Program-made: the position numbers and the translations under genes
Origin: Prevotella sp.
Lineage (GTDB): Bacteria; Bacteroidota; Bacteroidia; Bacteroidales; Bacteroidaceae
DNA length: 5,907 nt
Assembly (NCBI GenBank): GCA_016291915.1
Contig: JAEEZP010000298.1
Location: 1-5,907, forward strand
Direction of reading: 5' to 3'
The notes under the pieces: model-generated
Database searches by the model: none
Told to the model about the DNA's origin: nothing
The model's input: only the letters and a program-made list of their open reading frames with translations
In this document: piece by piece, positions 1-4,279 of the stretch
Layout: the number at the start of each line of letters is the position of its first letter
Numbering within the stretch: position 1 is the stretch's first letter

Positions 1-48
1 GACAAACGAAAAGCCAAGGCTGATGCTGATAAGAAGAAAACACCGTAA
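1..48 (+). CDS. Possible C-terminal tail of an upstream gene (partial)
   Basis: Two reading frames enter from the left edge and stop near the exbD start. Frame 1 reads DKRKAKADADKKKTP and stops at 46-48, so it would overlap exbD by 26 bases; a Lys/Asp/Ala-rich charged tail like this is plausible for a cytoplasmic C-terminus. Frame 3 reads QTKSQG and stops at TGA 21-23, giving a TGATG overlap with the exbD start at 23, a common arrangement for translational coupling. Only one can be real, and 48 bases cannot decide between them. From operon context in Bacteroidetes the upstream gene would be exbB or a small protein lying between exbB and exbD; this is inference. Confidence 0.35.
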   Translation, partial: DKRKAKADADKKKTP

Positions 49-565
49 GGTACCGTCGCTCAACACCACATCGACAGCCGACATCTCGTTCATGCTGCTG
101 ATCTTCTTCCTGGTCACCACATCGATGGACCAGGACAAGGGGATGACACGCCAGTTGCCGCCGATGGATGATAAGCAACAGGAGGAGGTGGTGGATGTGG
201 ACAAACGGAATGTGATGGCCCTGAAGATCACAGCGGAGAATGAACTGCTGGTGAATGACAGTATGATCGCGGTGGAACAGTTGTCCGACAGGGTGGTGGA
301 CTTCGTGAGCCACTGTCCTGACCGGAAGAAACATGTCATCACGCTGGATGTGAGTCGTGTGGCTAAGTACAATACTTATTTCGCCGTGCAGAACGAGATC
401 GTCACTGCTTATAACAAACTGCGGGATGCCCATGCGTATGTGTTGTACCATCACGACTATGCAGCCTGCTCTCCCGATGAGCGTGAGGTGGTACGGAAAG
501 ATTTCCCGCAACGTATCGCGGAGAACTATCAGCCTGCAGAGACACAGGAAGGAGGTGGCGTATGA
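23..565 (+). CDS. exbD: Biopolymer transporter ExbD, first paralogue
   Basis: This is a 180-residue ExbD/TolR-family protein, a component of the inner-membrane ExbB-ExbD-TonB motor that uses proton-motive force to energise outer-membrane transporters. The sequence shows the expected plan: a short basic cytoplasmic N-terminus (residues 1-9, RRKHRK), then one membrane helix at about 21-34 (ISFMLLIFFLVTTS), then a periplasmic domain. Asp20 just before the helix, in TADISF, matches the essential protonatable Asp of ExbD. The LPPMDD segment after the helix is followed by an acidic, charged linker (QQEEVVDVDKR), and the tail is EGGGV. The start at 23 fits the family's short basic N-terminus. The stop overlaps the next exbD by four bases (ATGA), so the two are co-transcribed and probably translationally coupled. 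Family assignment is firm; the substrate transported is unknown. Confidence 0.93.
   Translation: MLIRRKHRKVPSLNTTSTADISFMLLIFFLVTTSMDQDKGMTRQLPPMDDKQQEEVVDVDKRNVMALKITAENELLVNDSMIAVEQLSDRVVDFVSHCPDRKKHVITLDVSRVAKYNTYFAVQNEIVTAYNKLRDAHAYVLYHHDYAACSPDEREVVRKDFPQRIAENYQPAETQEGGGV
549..557 (+). promoter_or_regulatory. Strong Shine-Dalgarno sequence for the second exbD
   Basis: AAGGAGGTG lies four bases before the ATG at 562, inside the last codons of the first exbD. It is a near-complete anti-SD match. The other starts in the window (1547, 2499, 3312, 3536) have no comparable site. It supports ATG 562; the alternative ATG at 568 would put the GGAGG core 12 bases away. The same bases encode the EGGGV tail of the upstream protein, so the match could partly reflect that coding constraint. 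Confidence 0.6.
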
Positions 566-1026
566 GCATGTTCAAACAGCGTAGGCACAGGGAGATACCA
601 CAGTTGAACATGGCATCGATGCCCGACCTGATCTTTACCGTGCTGTTCTTCTTTATGATTGTCACCCACATGCGGAGCGTGCCGGTGAAGGTGAAGCACC
701 AGGTGCCGGCAGGTACCTCTCTCACAAAGCTGGCGAACAACCAGGTGGTGACGTATATCTATATCGGTAAGCCCCTGGGTGCCGCCGACGGACAGACCGT
801 GGTGCAGTTGAACGATAAGATCGTCGATGTGGCGATGATCGATGACTATCTCTCAGAGCTGCGCCGACAGCTGGGTAATGAGGATGCCGACCGTATGGTG
901 GTGTCGCTGAAGGTGGACAAAGACACGGAAATGGGGTTGGTGAGTGATGTGAAGCAGGCGCTCCGTCGTGCCAACGTCACGCGCGTGCATTATTCGGCGA
1001 TAGAGACAAGAGACAATAACCAATAA
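562..1026 (+). CDS. exbD: Biopolymer transporter ExbD, second paralogue
   Basis: A 154-residue ExbD-family protein, distinct from the first copy. The N-terminus is basic (KQRRHRE), the single membrane helix spans about 23-36 (LIFTVLFFFMIVTH), and Asp22 in MPDLIF takes the place of the functional Asp. The following periplasmic part (VKVKHQVPAGTSLTKL, then VVTYIYIGKPL) resembles the second ExbD found in Bacteroidetes exbB-exbD-exbD operons. The two paralogues share the helix-flanking layout (PSLNTTSTADISF versus PQLNMASMPDLIF) but differ strongly in the periplasmic domain, so they probably form a heteromeric or alternative complex with one ExbB; that is inference. It overlaps the upstream gene by ATGA. 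It is the last gene of the operon, since non-coding repeats follow; I see no hairpin with a T-run directly after its stop. Confidence 0.92.
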   Translation: MSMFKQRRHREIPQLNMASMPDLIFTVLFFFMIVTHMRSVPVKVKHQVPAGTSLTKLANNQVVTYIYIGKPLGAADGQTVVQLNDKIVDVAMIDDYLSELRRQLGNEDADRMVVSLKVDKDTEMGLVSDVKQALRRANVTRVHYSAIETRDNNQ

Positions 1027-1029
1027 ACA

Positions 1030-1110
1030 ATTACCGGAGCAGCGAGCGCAGAGCCAAGTTTATTTGAGCTATGCCGAGTCGTGACGGTAATCGCCGAAGG
1101 CAATAAACTA
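1030..1110. repeat. Putative Prevotella-type intergenic repeat block
   Basis: ATTACCG at 1030-1036 pairs with CGGTAAT at 1085-1091, and AGTTTATT at 1057-1064 pairs with AATAAACT at 1102-1109, so the block has interleaved inverted arms. CAATAAAC occurs directly repeated at 1021-1028 (over the exbD stop) and 1101-1108. The reverse-strand reading, CTCGGCATAGCTCAAATAAA, resembles from memory a sequence family scattered between genes in Prevotella. That resemblance has not been checked here. Confidence 0.45.
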
Positions 1111-1126
1111 TTTCCCCCTCTCCCGT

Positions 1127-1152
1127 CCTCTCCCCAAAGGCTTGGGGCGAGG
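1127..1152. repeat. Hairpin A
   Basis: CCCCAA (1132-1137) pairs with TTGGGG (1142-1147) around an AGGC loop. The stem extends through one mismatch by CCTC (1127-1130) with GAGG (1149-1152). No T-run follows on the plus strand, so it is not a typical intrinsic terminator. It lies about 100 bases after exbD and opens the palindrome array. Confidence 0.7.
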
Positions 1153-1180
1153 TGTTCGATAGGAATCGCAACTGTATCTG

Positions 1181-1204
1181 CTTAAGCCCCGAGGGGGCGT
1201 TAAG
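1181..1204. repeat. Hairpin B, ten-pair stem with one bulge
   Basis: CTTAAGCCCC (1181-1190) pairs with GGGGC (1194-1198) and TTAAG (1200-1204) around a GAG loop, with G1199 bulged. This is the most stable-looking hairpin in the region. It lacks a following T-tract. It could act as an RNA 3'-end stabiliser for the exbD transcript, but it is equally consistent with a repetitive palindrome unit. Confidence 0.7.
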
Positions 1205-1211
1205 ATTACAG

Positions 1212-1241
1212 GCAGGCGGTGGAGCGCAGCGAAACCCCTGC
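1212..1241. repeat. CCCCTGC palindrome, copy 1
   Basis: GCAGG(C)GGT at 1212-1220 pairs with ACCCCTGC at 1234-1241, giving an eight-pair stem with C1217 bulged. The whole 30-base unit matches the reverse complement of 1326-1354 except for one inserted base and about four substitutions, so the two are copies of one palindromic element. Confidence 0.75.
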
Positions 1242-1263
1242 AATAAAACATAAGATAATCTAA

Positions 1264-1304
1264 ACCCTGAAAGGGTGACAGATATTCTGTTGTGCCTTCA
1301 GCAC
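1264..1304. repeat. Three 13-base hairpins at 14-base pitch
   Basis: ACCCT-GAA-AGGGT (1264-1276), ACAGA-TAT-TCTGT (1278-1290) and GTGC-CTTCA-GCAC (1292-1304) are each 13 bases long and separated by exactly one base. The first two have perfect 5-3-5 geometry, and the third has four pairs plus a C-A mismatch. CACTA (1302-1306) can instead pair with TAGTG (1312-1316), which would compete with the third hairpin. Confidence 0.75.
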
Positions 1305-1325
1305 TAATGAATAGTGTACCTTTTC

Positions 1326-1354
1326 GCAGGGGTTCCGCTTCGCTTCACCCCTGC
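1326..1354. repeat. CCCCTGC palindrome, copy 2
   Basis: GCAGGGGT (1326-1333) pairs perfectly with ACCCCTGC (1347-1354) around a 13-base loop, TCCGCTTCGCTTC. It is the near-identical reverse-complement partner of 1212-1241, with the asymmetry confined mainly to the loop. Confidence 0.8.
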
Positions 1355-1366
1355 CTATGTTCTATC

Positions 1367-1379
1367 GCACTTTCAGTGC
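1367..1379. repeat. Thirteen-base hairpin GCACT-TTC-AGTGC
   Basis: A perfect 5-3-5 palindrome with the same geometry as those at 1264-1290. Its core CTTTCAG is the reverse complement of CTGAAAG in the 1264-1276 hairpin. It sits 12 bases after the second CCCCTGC unit, much as the 1264 hairpin sits 22 bases after the first. Confidence 0.7.
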
Positions 1380-1415
1380 TCTGGGTCAATTGATATATCA
1401 TTGCTTAATAAATCG

Positions 1416-1472
1416 TCAATTATCAATTATCAATTATCAATTGTCAATTATCAATTGTCAACTCGTCAACTA
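1416..1472. repeat. Tandem TCAATTA/G heptamer repeats
   Basis: Six contiguous 7-base units run TCAATTA x3, TCAATTG, TCAATTA, TCAATTG (1416-1457). Two degenerate units follow: TCAACTCG (1458-1465) and TCAACTA (1466-1472). Imperfect copies ending in A or G keep the 7-base register. Similar runs are, from memory, common between genes in Prevotella and Bacteroides. The array ends about 22 bases before the -33 element of the Lrp/AsnC promoter. Confidence 0.85.
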
Positions 1473-1493
1473 TTATTTTTTTTCCCTTTTTTG

Positions 1494-1524
1494 TTTGTTA
1501 TTTGGCTTTTTCTTTGTATATTTG
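1494..1524 (+). promoter_or_regulatory. Bacteroidetes-type promoter of the Lrp/AsnC gene
   Basis: TTTG (1494-1497), a 19-base spacer, then TATATTTG (1517-1524) match the Bacteroides primary-sigma consensus TTTG-N19-TAnnTTTG. Transcription would start near 1531, giving a leader of about 16 bases before the ATG at 1547. A second TTTG at 1501-1504 gives a shorter, less favourable spacing. The preceding T-rich tract (1473-1492) could act as an UP-like element. Confidence 0.75.
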
Positions 1525-1546
1525 CATAAAAACTTAATATATCGAA

Positions 1547-2014
1547 ATGGGACATCATCAATTAGACGCTTTAGACAGGAAAATCTTGCGGATGATCGCG
1601 GAAGATGCGCGTATTCCTTTCCTGGAAGTAGCAAGAGCATGTAATGTTAGTGGTGCAGCTATTCACCAGCGTATACAGAAGTTGACAAATATCGGTGTGC
1701 TGAAGGGTTCACGCTTTATCATCGACCCGGAGAGCATCGGGTATGATACCTGTGCCTATGTGGGCATCAACCTGAAGAATCCGGAGAAGTTCGACGTGGC
1801 AGTAGAGGCTCTCAAGGAGATCCCTGAGGTGGTGGAGTGCCATTACACCACCGGTGACTACGATCTCTTCATCAAGATCTTTGCCATCAACAACCACCAT
1901 CTGCTGGATATCATCCACGACAAACTGCAGCCCTTAGGACTGTCAAGAAGTGAGACGATCATCTCGTTCGGCAGCGCCTTCACGCGTCAGTTGCCGATGA
2001 GTGATAAGGCGTGA
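1547..2014 (+). CDS. Lrp/AsnC-family transcriptional regulator
   Basis: A 155-residue protein of normal length for the Lrp/AsnC (feast/famine) family. The N-terminal winged helix-turn-helix covers about residues 5-55: it opens with LDALDRKILRMI, and the recognition helix lies near 35-46 (SGAAIHQRIQKL). The C-terminal RAM ligand-sensing domain runs about 68-145, with the family's turn motif GDYDL at 103-107 and a closing TIISFGSAF strand. Such proteins form dimers to octamers and respond to amino acids or related metabolites; the effector and targets here cannot be read from the sequence. The ATG at 1547 starts right where family members begin and lies just after a strong promoter, so it is probably transcribed alone. 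No Shine-Dalgarno is visible, the leader being A/T-rich. Its stop lies two bases from the convergent folA stop. Confidence 0.93.
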   Translation: MGHHQLDALDRKILRMIAEDARIPFLEVARACNVSGAAIHQRIQKLTNIGVLKGSRFIIDPESIGYDTCAYVGINLKNPEKFDVAVEALKEIPEVVECHYTTGDYDLFIKIFAINNHHLLDIIHDKLQPLGLSRSETIISFGSAFTRQLPMSDKA

Positions 2015-2016
2015 GA

Positions 2017-2499
2017 TCAAGGCCGCACATAATCGACGAAGGAATAGTTGTACTGATGTCTTTCGTCGATGGTGTGTTTCTCTTCTTTTTCTACGATCCA
2101 TTCATCATAAGGCGGGAAGAAAGCGTCCGCCTTTTCAGGTATGTTGTCTATCTCCGTGAGATATAGACGGTCAGCTATCGGCATGGTCTGTCTGTAGATG
2201 CTCGCACCGCCGATGATAAACAACTGTTCATCATCCTGACAGTGGGCGAGGGCCTCTTTCAGCGAGGGATAGCAGTCGCACCCCGGCAGTTCCTTGGTTG
2301 ATCGTGACAGCACGATATTCCGCCGGTTGGGCAGGGCTCCCTTAGGCAGACTCTCGAAGGTCTTCCTACCCATGATGATGGTATTCCCGGTGGTCAGTTG
2401 CTTAAAACGTTTCAGGTCGTTAGGCAACCAGTAGATAAGTCGGTTGTCTTTCCCGATTGCTCTGTTCTTAGCCACTGCCGCAATGATGTTAATGGTCAT
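2017..2499 (-). CDS. folA: Dihydrofolate reductase
   Basis: A 160-residue enzyme that reduces dihydrofolate to tetrahydrofolate with NADPH, the target of trimethoprim. Visible family features are AAVAKNRAIGKDN at 7-19, the catalytic acid Asp28 in LPNDLKRFK, the NADPH-binding GRKTFESLP at 44-52, and FIIGGASIY at 94-102 with Gly97-Gly98 and Tyr102. Length is typical (E. coli 159). The active-site helix reads LIYWLPND where E. coli has MPWNLPAD, so the usual Trp22 position is Tyr23 and the Trp is shifted by one. From memory this form is common in Bacteroides and Prevotella, so it is probably a lineage trait. The gene follows thyA by 18 bases on the same strand and is almost certainly co-transcribed, which makes sense because ThyA produces dihydrofolate. 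No Shine-Dalgarno is evident. Confidence 0.96.
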   Translation of the reverse strand: MTINIIAAVAKNRAIGKDNRLIYWLPNDLKRFKQLTTGNTIIMGRKTFESLPKGALPNRRNIVLSRSTKELPGCDCYPSLKEALAHCQDDEQLFIIGGASIYRQTMPIADRLYLTEIDNIPEKADAFFPPYDEWIVEKEEKHTIDERHQYNYSFVDYVRP

Positions 2500-2517
2500 A
2501 GCAAAGGTTGTTTGGGG

Positions 2518-3312
2518 TTAAACACTGACGGTGGCCTTGATATGATCCCACGGATCATAGTTCTCCAACCGGAAATCCTCATAGTCGAAATCAAGGAGGT
2601 CTTTCACATCGGGGTTGATGTGCATGGTGGGCAGCGGTCGCGGCGTGCGTGTCAGCTGCAGCCTCGCCTGTTCCAAGTGGTTCAGGTACAGGTGGGTATC
2701 ACCGGTGGTATGGATAAACTCCCCGGGCTTGAGGCCGGTAACCTGCGCCATCATCATCAGCAGGAGGGCATACGAGGCGATGTTGAAAGGCACCCCTAAG
2801 AACGTGTCGGCACTGCGCTGGTACAACTGGAGCGACAGCTTGCCGTCGGCCACATAGAACTGGAACATCGTATGACAGGGCGGCAGGGCCATCTTGTTCA
2901 CCTCAGCCACGTTCCATGCACTCACGATCATCCGTCGGGAGTCGGGGTGATGACGGATCAGGTCGAGCACCTGCTGTATCTGGTCGATGGTGCCCCCGTC
3001 GTAGTCGGGCCATGAGCGCCACTGGTGCCCATAGACCGGTCCGAGGTCACCGTTCTCGTCGGCCCACTCGTTCCATATCCTCACGCCATGCTCCTGCAGG
3101 TATCTCACGTTCGTGTCGCCTTTCAGGAACCACAGCAGTTCGTAGATGATGGATTTCAGGTGCAGTTTCTTCGTGGTGAGCAGCGGGAAACCGTCTTCGA
3201 GGTTAAAACGCATCTGATTGCCGAAGATGCTGATGGTGCCCGTACCGGTACGGTCTTCCTTCTTCACACCCTCGGTAAGTATTCTGTTGAGCAGATCGAG
3301 ATATTGTTTCAT
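2518..3312 (-). CDS. thyA: Thymidylate synthase
   Basis: A 264-residue ThyA that methylates dUMP to dTMP using 5,10-methylene-tetrahydrofolate and releases dihydrofolate. It is collinear with E. coli ThyA at the same length: Arg21 in DRTGTGT binds phosphate, Arg126-Arg127 come from the partner subunit, Cys146 in LPPCHTMFQFYV is the nucleophile, Asn177 in VPFN reads the pyrimidine, and the protein ends in KATVSV. The start MKQYLDLL at 3312 is chosen over an in-frame ATG at 3591. That longer version would add 93 residues of low-complexity sequence with no family match and would overlap the next gene's start, and a good promoter lies just upstream of 3312. It leads the thyA-folA operon. All key residues are present, so it should be active. 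Confidence 0.97.
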   Translation of the reverse strand: MKQYLDLLNRILTEGVKKEDRTGTGTISIFGNQMRFNLEDGFPLLTTKKLHLKSIIYELLWFLKGDTNVRYLQEHGVRIWNEWADENGDLGPVYGHQWRSWPDYDGGTIDQIQQVLDLIRHHPDSRRMIVSAWNVAEVNKMALPPCHTMFQFYVADGKLSLQLYQRSADTFLGVPFNIASYALLLMMMAQVTGLKPGEFIHTTGDTHLYLNHLEQARLQLTRTPRPLPTMHINPDVKDLLDFDYEDFRLENYDPWDHIKATVSV

Positions 3313-3344
3313 GATGATGTTCCAATAGTTATTATTCCAGTTTG

Positions 3345-3352
3345 CAAAGATA
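3345..3352 (-). promoter_or_regulatory. -7 element of the thyA-folA promoter
   Basis: Read on the minus strand, 3352-3345 is TATCTTTG, a full match to TAnnTTTG. Transcription would start near 3338, leaving a leader of about 26 bases. No clean TTTG lies 19-21 bases upstream (the sequence there is TTCT/CTTC), so the -33 half is weak. Confidence 0.6.
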
Positions 3353-3403
3353 TAAAAAATCTGATGAAGCGAGAAGAAAAAGATGTTTATTTCTTTTCCC
3401 GGG

Positions 3404-3419
3404 TCAGAAGTTTTTCTGA
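3404..3419. repeat. Inverted repeat in the thyA / regulator intergenic region
   Basis: TCAGAA (3404-3409) and TTCTGA (3414-3419) form a six-pair inverted repeat around GTTT. It lies upstream of both divergent promoters, about 50 bases beyond the thyA -7 box. It could be an operator or chance; nothing else in the sequence decides it. Confidence 0.35.
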
Positions 3420-3455
3420 TGGGTGAGCACAGAAAAAGTTTTGTGGTTTTATTAA

Positions 3456-3467
3456 ATGTAATTACAT
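3456..3467. promoter_or_regulatory. Candidate operator ATGTAATTACAT
   Basis: A perfect 12-base palindrome lying 17 bases before the putative -33 TTTG of the response-regulator gene and about 100 bases upstream of the thyA -7 box. Its position suits an activator or autoregulator site for the response regulator. AT-rich palindromes of this size can occur by chance in AT-rich spacers, so the role is inference. Confidence 0.4.
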
Positions 3468-3484
3468 AGTAATACAAATCCTTC

Positions 3485-3513
3485 TTTGTTTTTGGGAAAT
3501 AACCGTACTTTTG
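3485..3513 (+). promoter_or_regulatory. Candidate promoter of the response-regulator gene
   Basis: TACTTTTG (3506-3513) fits the TAnnTTTG -7 element. TTTG at 3485-3488 is a possible -33 element, but the spacer is 17 bases, a little short. Transcription would begin near 3520, some 16 bases before the ATG at 3536, much as at the Lrp/AsnC promoter. Confidence 0.5.
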
Positions 3514-3535
3514 GAAAACAAAGTTTTGATGATTT

Positions 3536-4228
3536 ATGAAAATACTTGTTGTAGATGATGAGTTGGATATCTGTGAGATCCTTCGATACAATCTCGAGAC
3601 GGAGGGGTATGAGGTGGTGACAGCCCATTCCGCCGAAGAAGCGTTGACACTGCCGCTACAGGATTATTCACTGATCCTGCTGGATGTGATGATGGGTGAG
3701 ATATCCGGTTTCCAGATGGCACGAAACCTGAAGAATAACTCTGCGACGGCGCATGTCCCGATCATCTTTATCACGGCCCTTGACGGTGAGGATAATCTGG
3801 TGAAAGGACTTAATATCGGTGCTGATGACTATCTCACGAAACCGCTGAGCATGAAGGAGCTGAAGGCAAGGGTGAGGGCGGTCATCCGACGGTCCGCATC
3901 ATCGTATCCCCCACAGGCGGCAACGGCTGCAGATGACCATCTCATACGCTATGAGGGTATTGTCATCGATATGAATGCGAAGACCGTGACCCTCGACGGC
4001 GAGGAGATGCTTTGTACCAGACAGGAGTTCGAGCTACTGACGTTCTTCCTCCAGCACCCTGACAAGGTGTTCTCCCGTGAGGACCTGCTGAAGAGCTGCT
4101 GGCCCCACGACACGCTGGTGCTCAACCGCACCGTCGATGTGACGATCACCCGTCTGCGTAAGAAGTTCGGCCGCTACGGCAAACATATCAAGACACGCTT
4201 CGGCTTCGGCTACAGTTTTGAGAAGTAA
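3536..4228 (+). CDS. OmpR/PhoB-type two-component response regulator
   Basis: A 230-residue DNA-binding response regulator. The receiver domain (about 1-118) has the acidic pair Asp7-Asp8, the phospho-acceptor Asp50 in LILLDVMM, the switch Thr80 in FITA, and Tyr99 plus Lys102 in DDYLTKP. A linker rich in Ala, Ser and Pro (about 119-134) leads to the OmpR-class winged helix (about 135-230): LCTRQEFELLTFFLQHPDKV, then SREDLLKSCW, VDVTITRLRKKF and the wing GFGYSFEK. All phosphorylation residues are intact, so it should be regulated by a histidine kinase. No kinase gene lies beside it: thyA is divergent upstream and the downstream gene converges. Either the partner is encoded elsewhere or an ancestral pair has been split. 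Which stimulus it serves cannot be read; a PhoB-like role is possible but unproven. No Shine-Dalgarno is visible at the ATG. Confidence 0.94.
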   Translation: MKILVVDDELDICEILRYNLETEGYEVVTAHSAEEALTLPLQDYSLILLDVMMGEISGFQMARNLKNNSATAHVPIIFITALDGEDNLVKGLNIGADDYLTKPLSMKELKARVRAVIRRSASSYPPQAATAADDHLIRYEGIVIDMNAKTVTLDGEEMLCTRQEFELLTFFLQHPDKVFSREDLLKSCWPHDTLVLNRTVDVTITRLRKKFGRYGKHIKTRFGFGYSFEK

Positions 4229-4279
4229 GGCTTGGCGGGCGTCTGCCACCGTGACCGCCGTCAGGACTGTCACCGCCGT
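4229..4279. other. Convergent intergenic spacer, possible weak bidirectional terminator
   Basis: The 51 bases between two converging stops are GC-rich. GTGACCGCCGT (4251-4261) is nearly repeated as GTCACCGCCGT (4269-4279). GTGAC (4251-4255) can pair with GTCAC (4269-4273), and GGCGG (4234-4238) with CCGCC (4255-4259), so two competing hairpins are possible. Neither has a T-run on either strand, so a classical intrinsic terminator is not supported. Confidence 0.35.

Larger units (their letters stand above)
1027..1546. other. Non-coding, repeat-rich intergenic region
   Basis: This 520-base gap holds no credible gene. Open frames across it are short and change character with the repeats. From left to right it holds a repeat-like block (1030-1110), a chain of palindromes (1127-1379), an AT-rich stretch with heptamer repeats (1416-1472), a T-rich tract (1473-1492) and the promoter of the Lrp/AsnC gene (1494-1524). 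The first half is much richer in GC than the second. Confidence 0.85.

Noticed and set aside
1181..1204. Intrinsic terminator of the exbD operon
   Set aside because: The hairpin is strong but is not followed by a T-run on either strand, and it lies 155 bases after the stop, so a terminator call is not supported.
1031..1243. A 70-codon minus-strand open frame in the gap after exbD
   Set aside because: It runs straight through the repeat block and hairpins, has no recognisable domain and no promoter, and its sequence is explained by the palindromes.
1127..1379. CRISPR array
   Set aside because: The palindromes differ in sequence, are too short and have no regular 30-base spacers.
1314..1644. 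Two plus-strand open frames encoding NYQLSI-type repeats
   Set aside because: They are translations of the TCAATTA heptamer array and run over the promoter and start of the Lrp/AsnC gene; such spurious frames are typical of this repeat.
2398..3426. Several plus-strand open frames opposite thyA and folA
   Set aside because: They are antisense shadows of two well-conserved enzymes and show no family features.
3313..3591. A 93-residue N-terminal extension of thyA starting at 3591
   Set aside because: The extension is low-complexity, overlaps the response-regulator start and contains the thyA promoter; the MKQYL start gives exactly the E. coli length.
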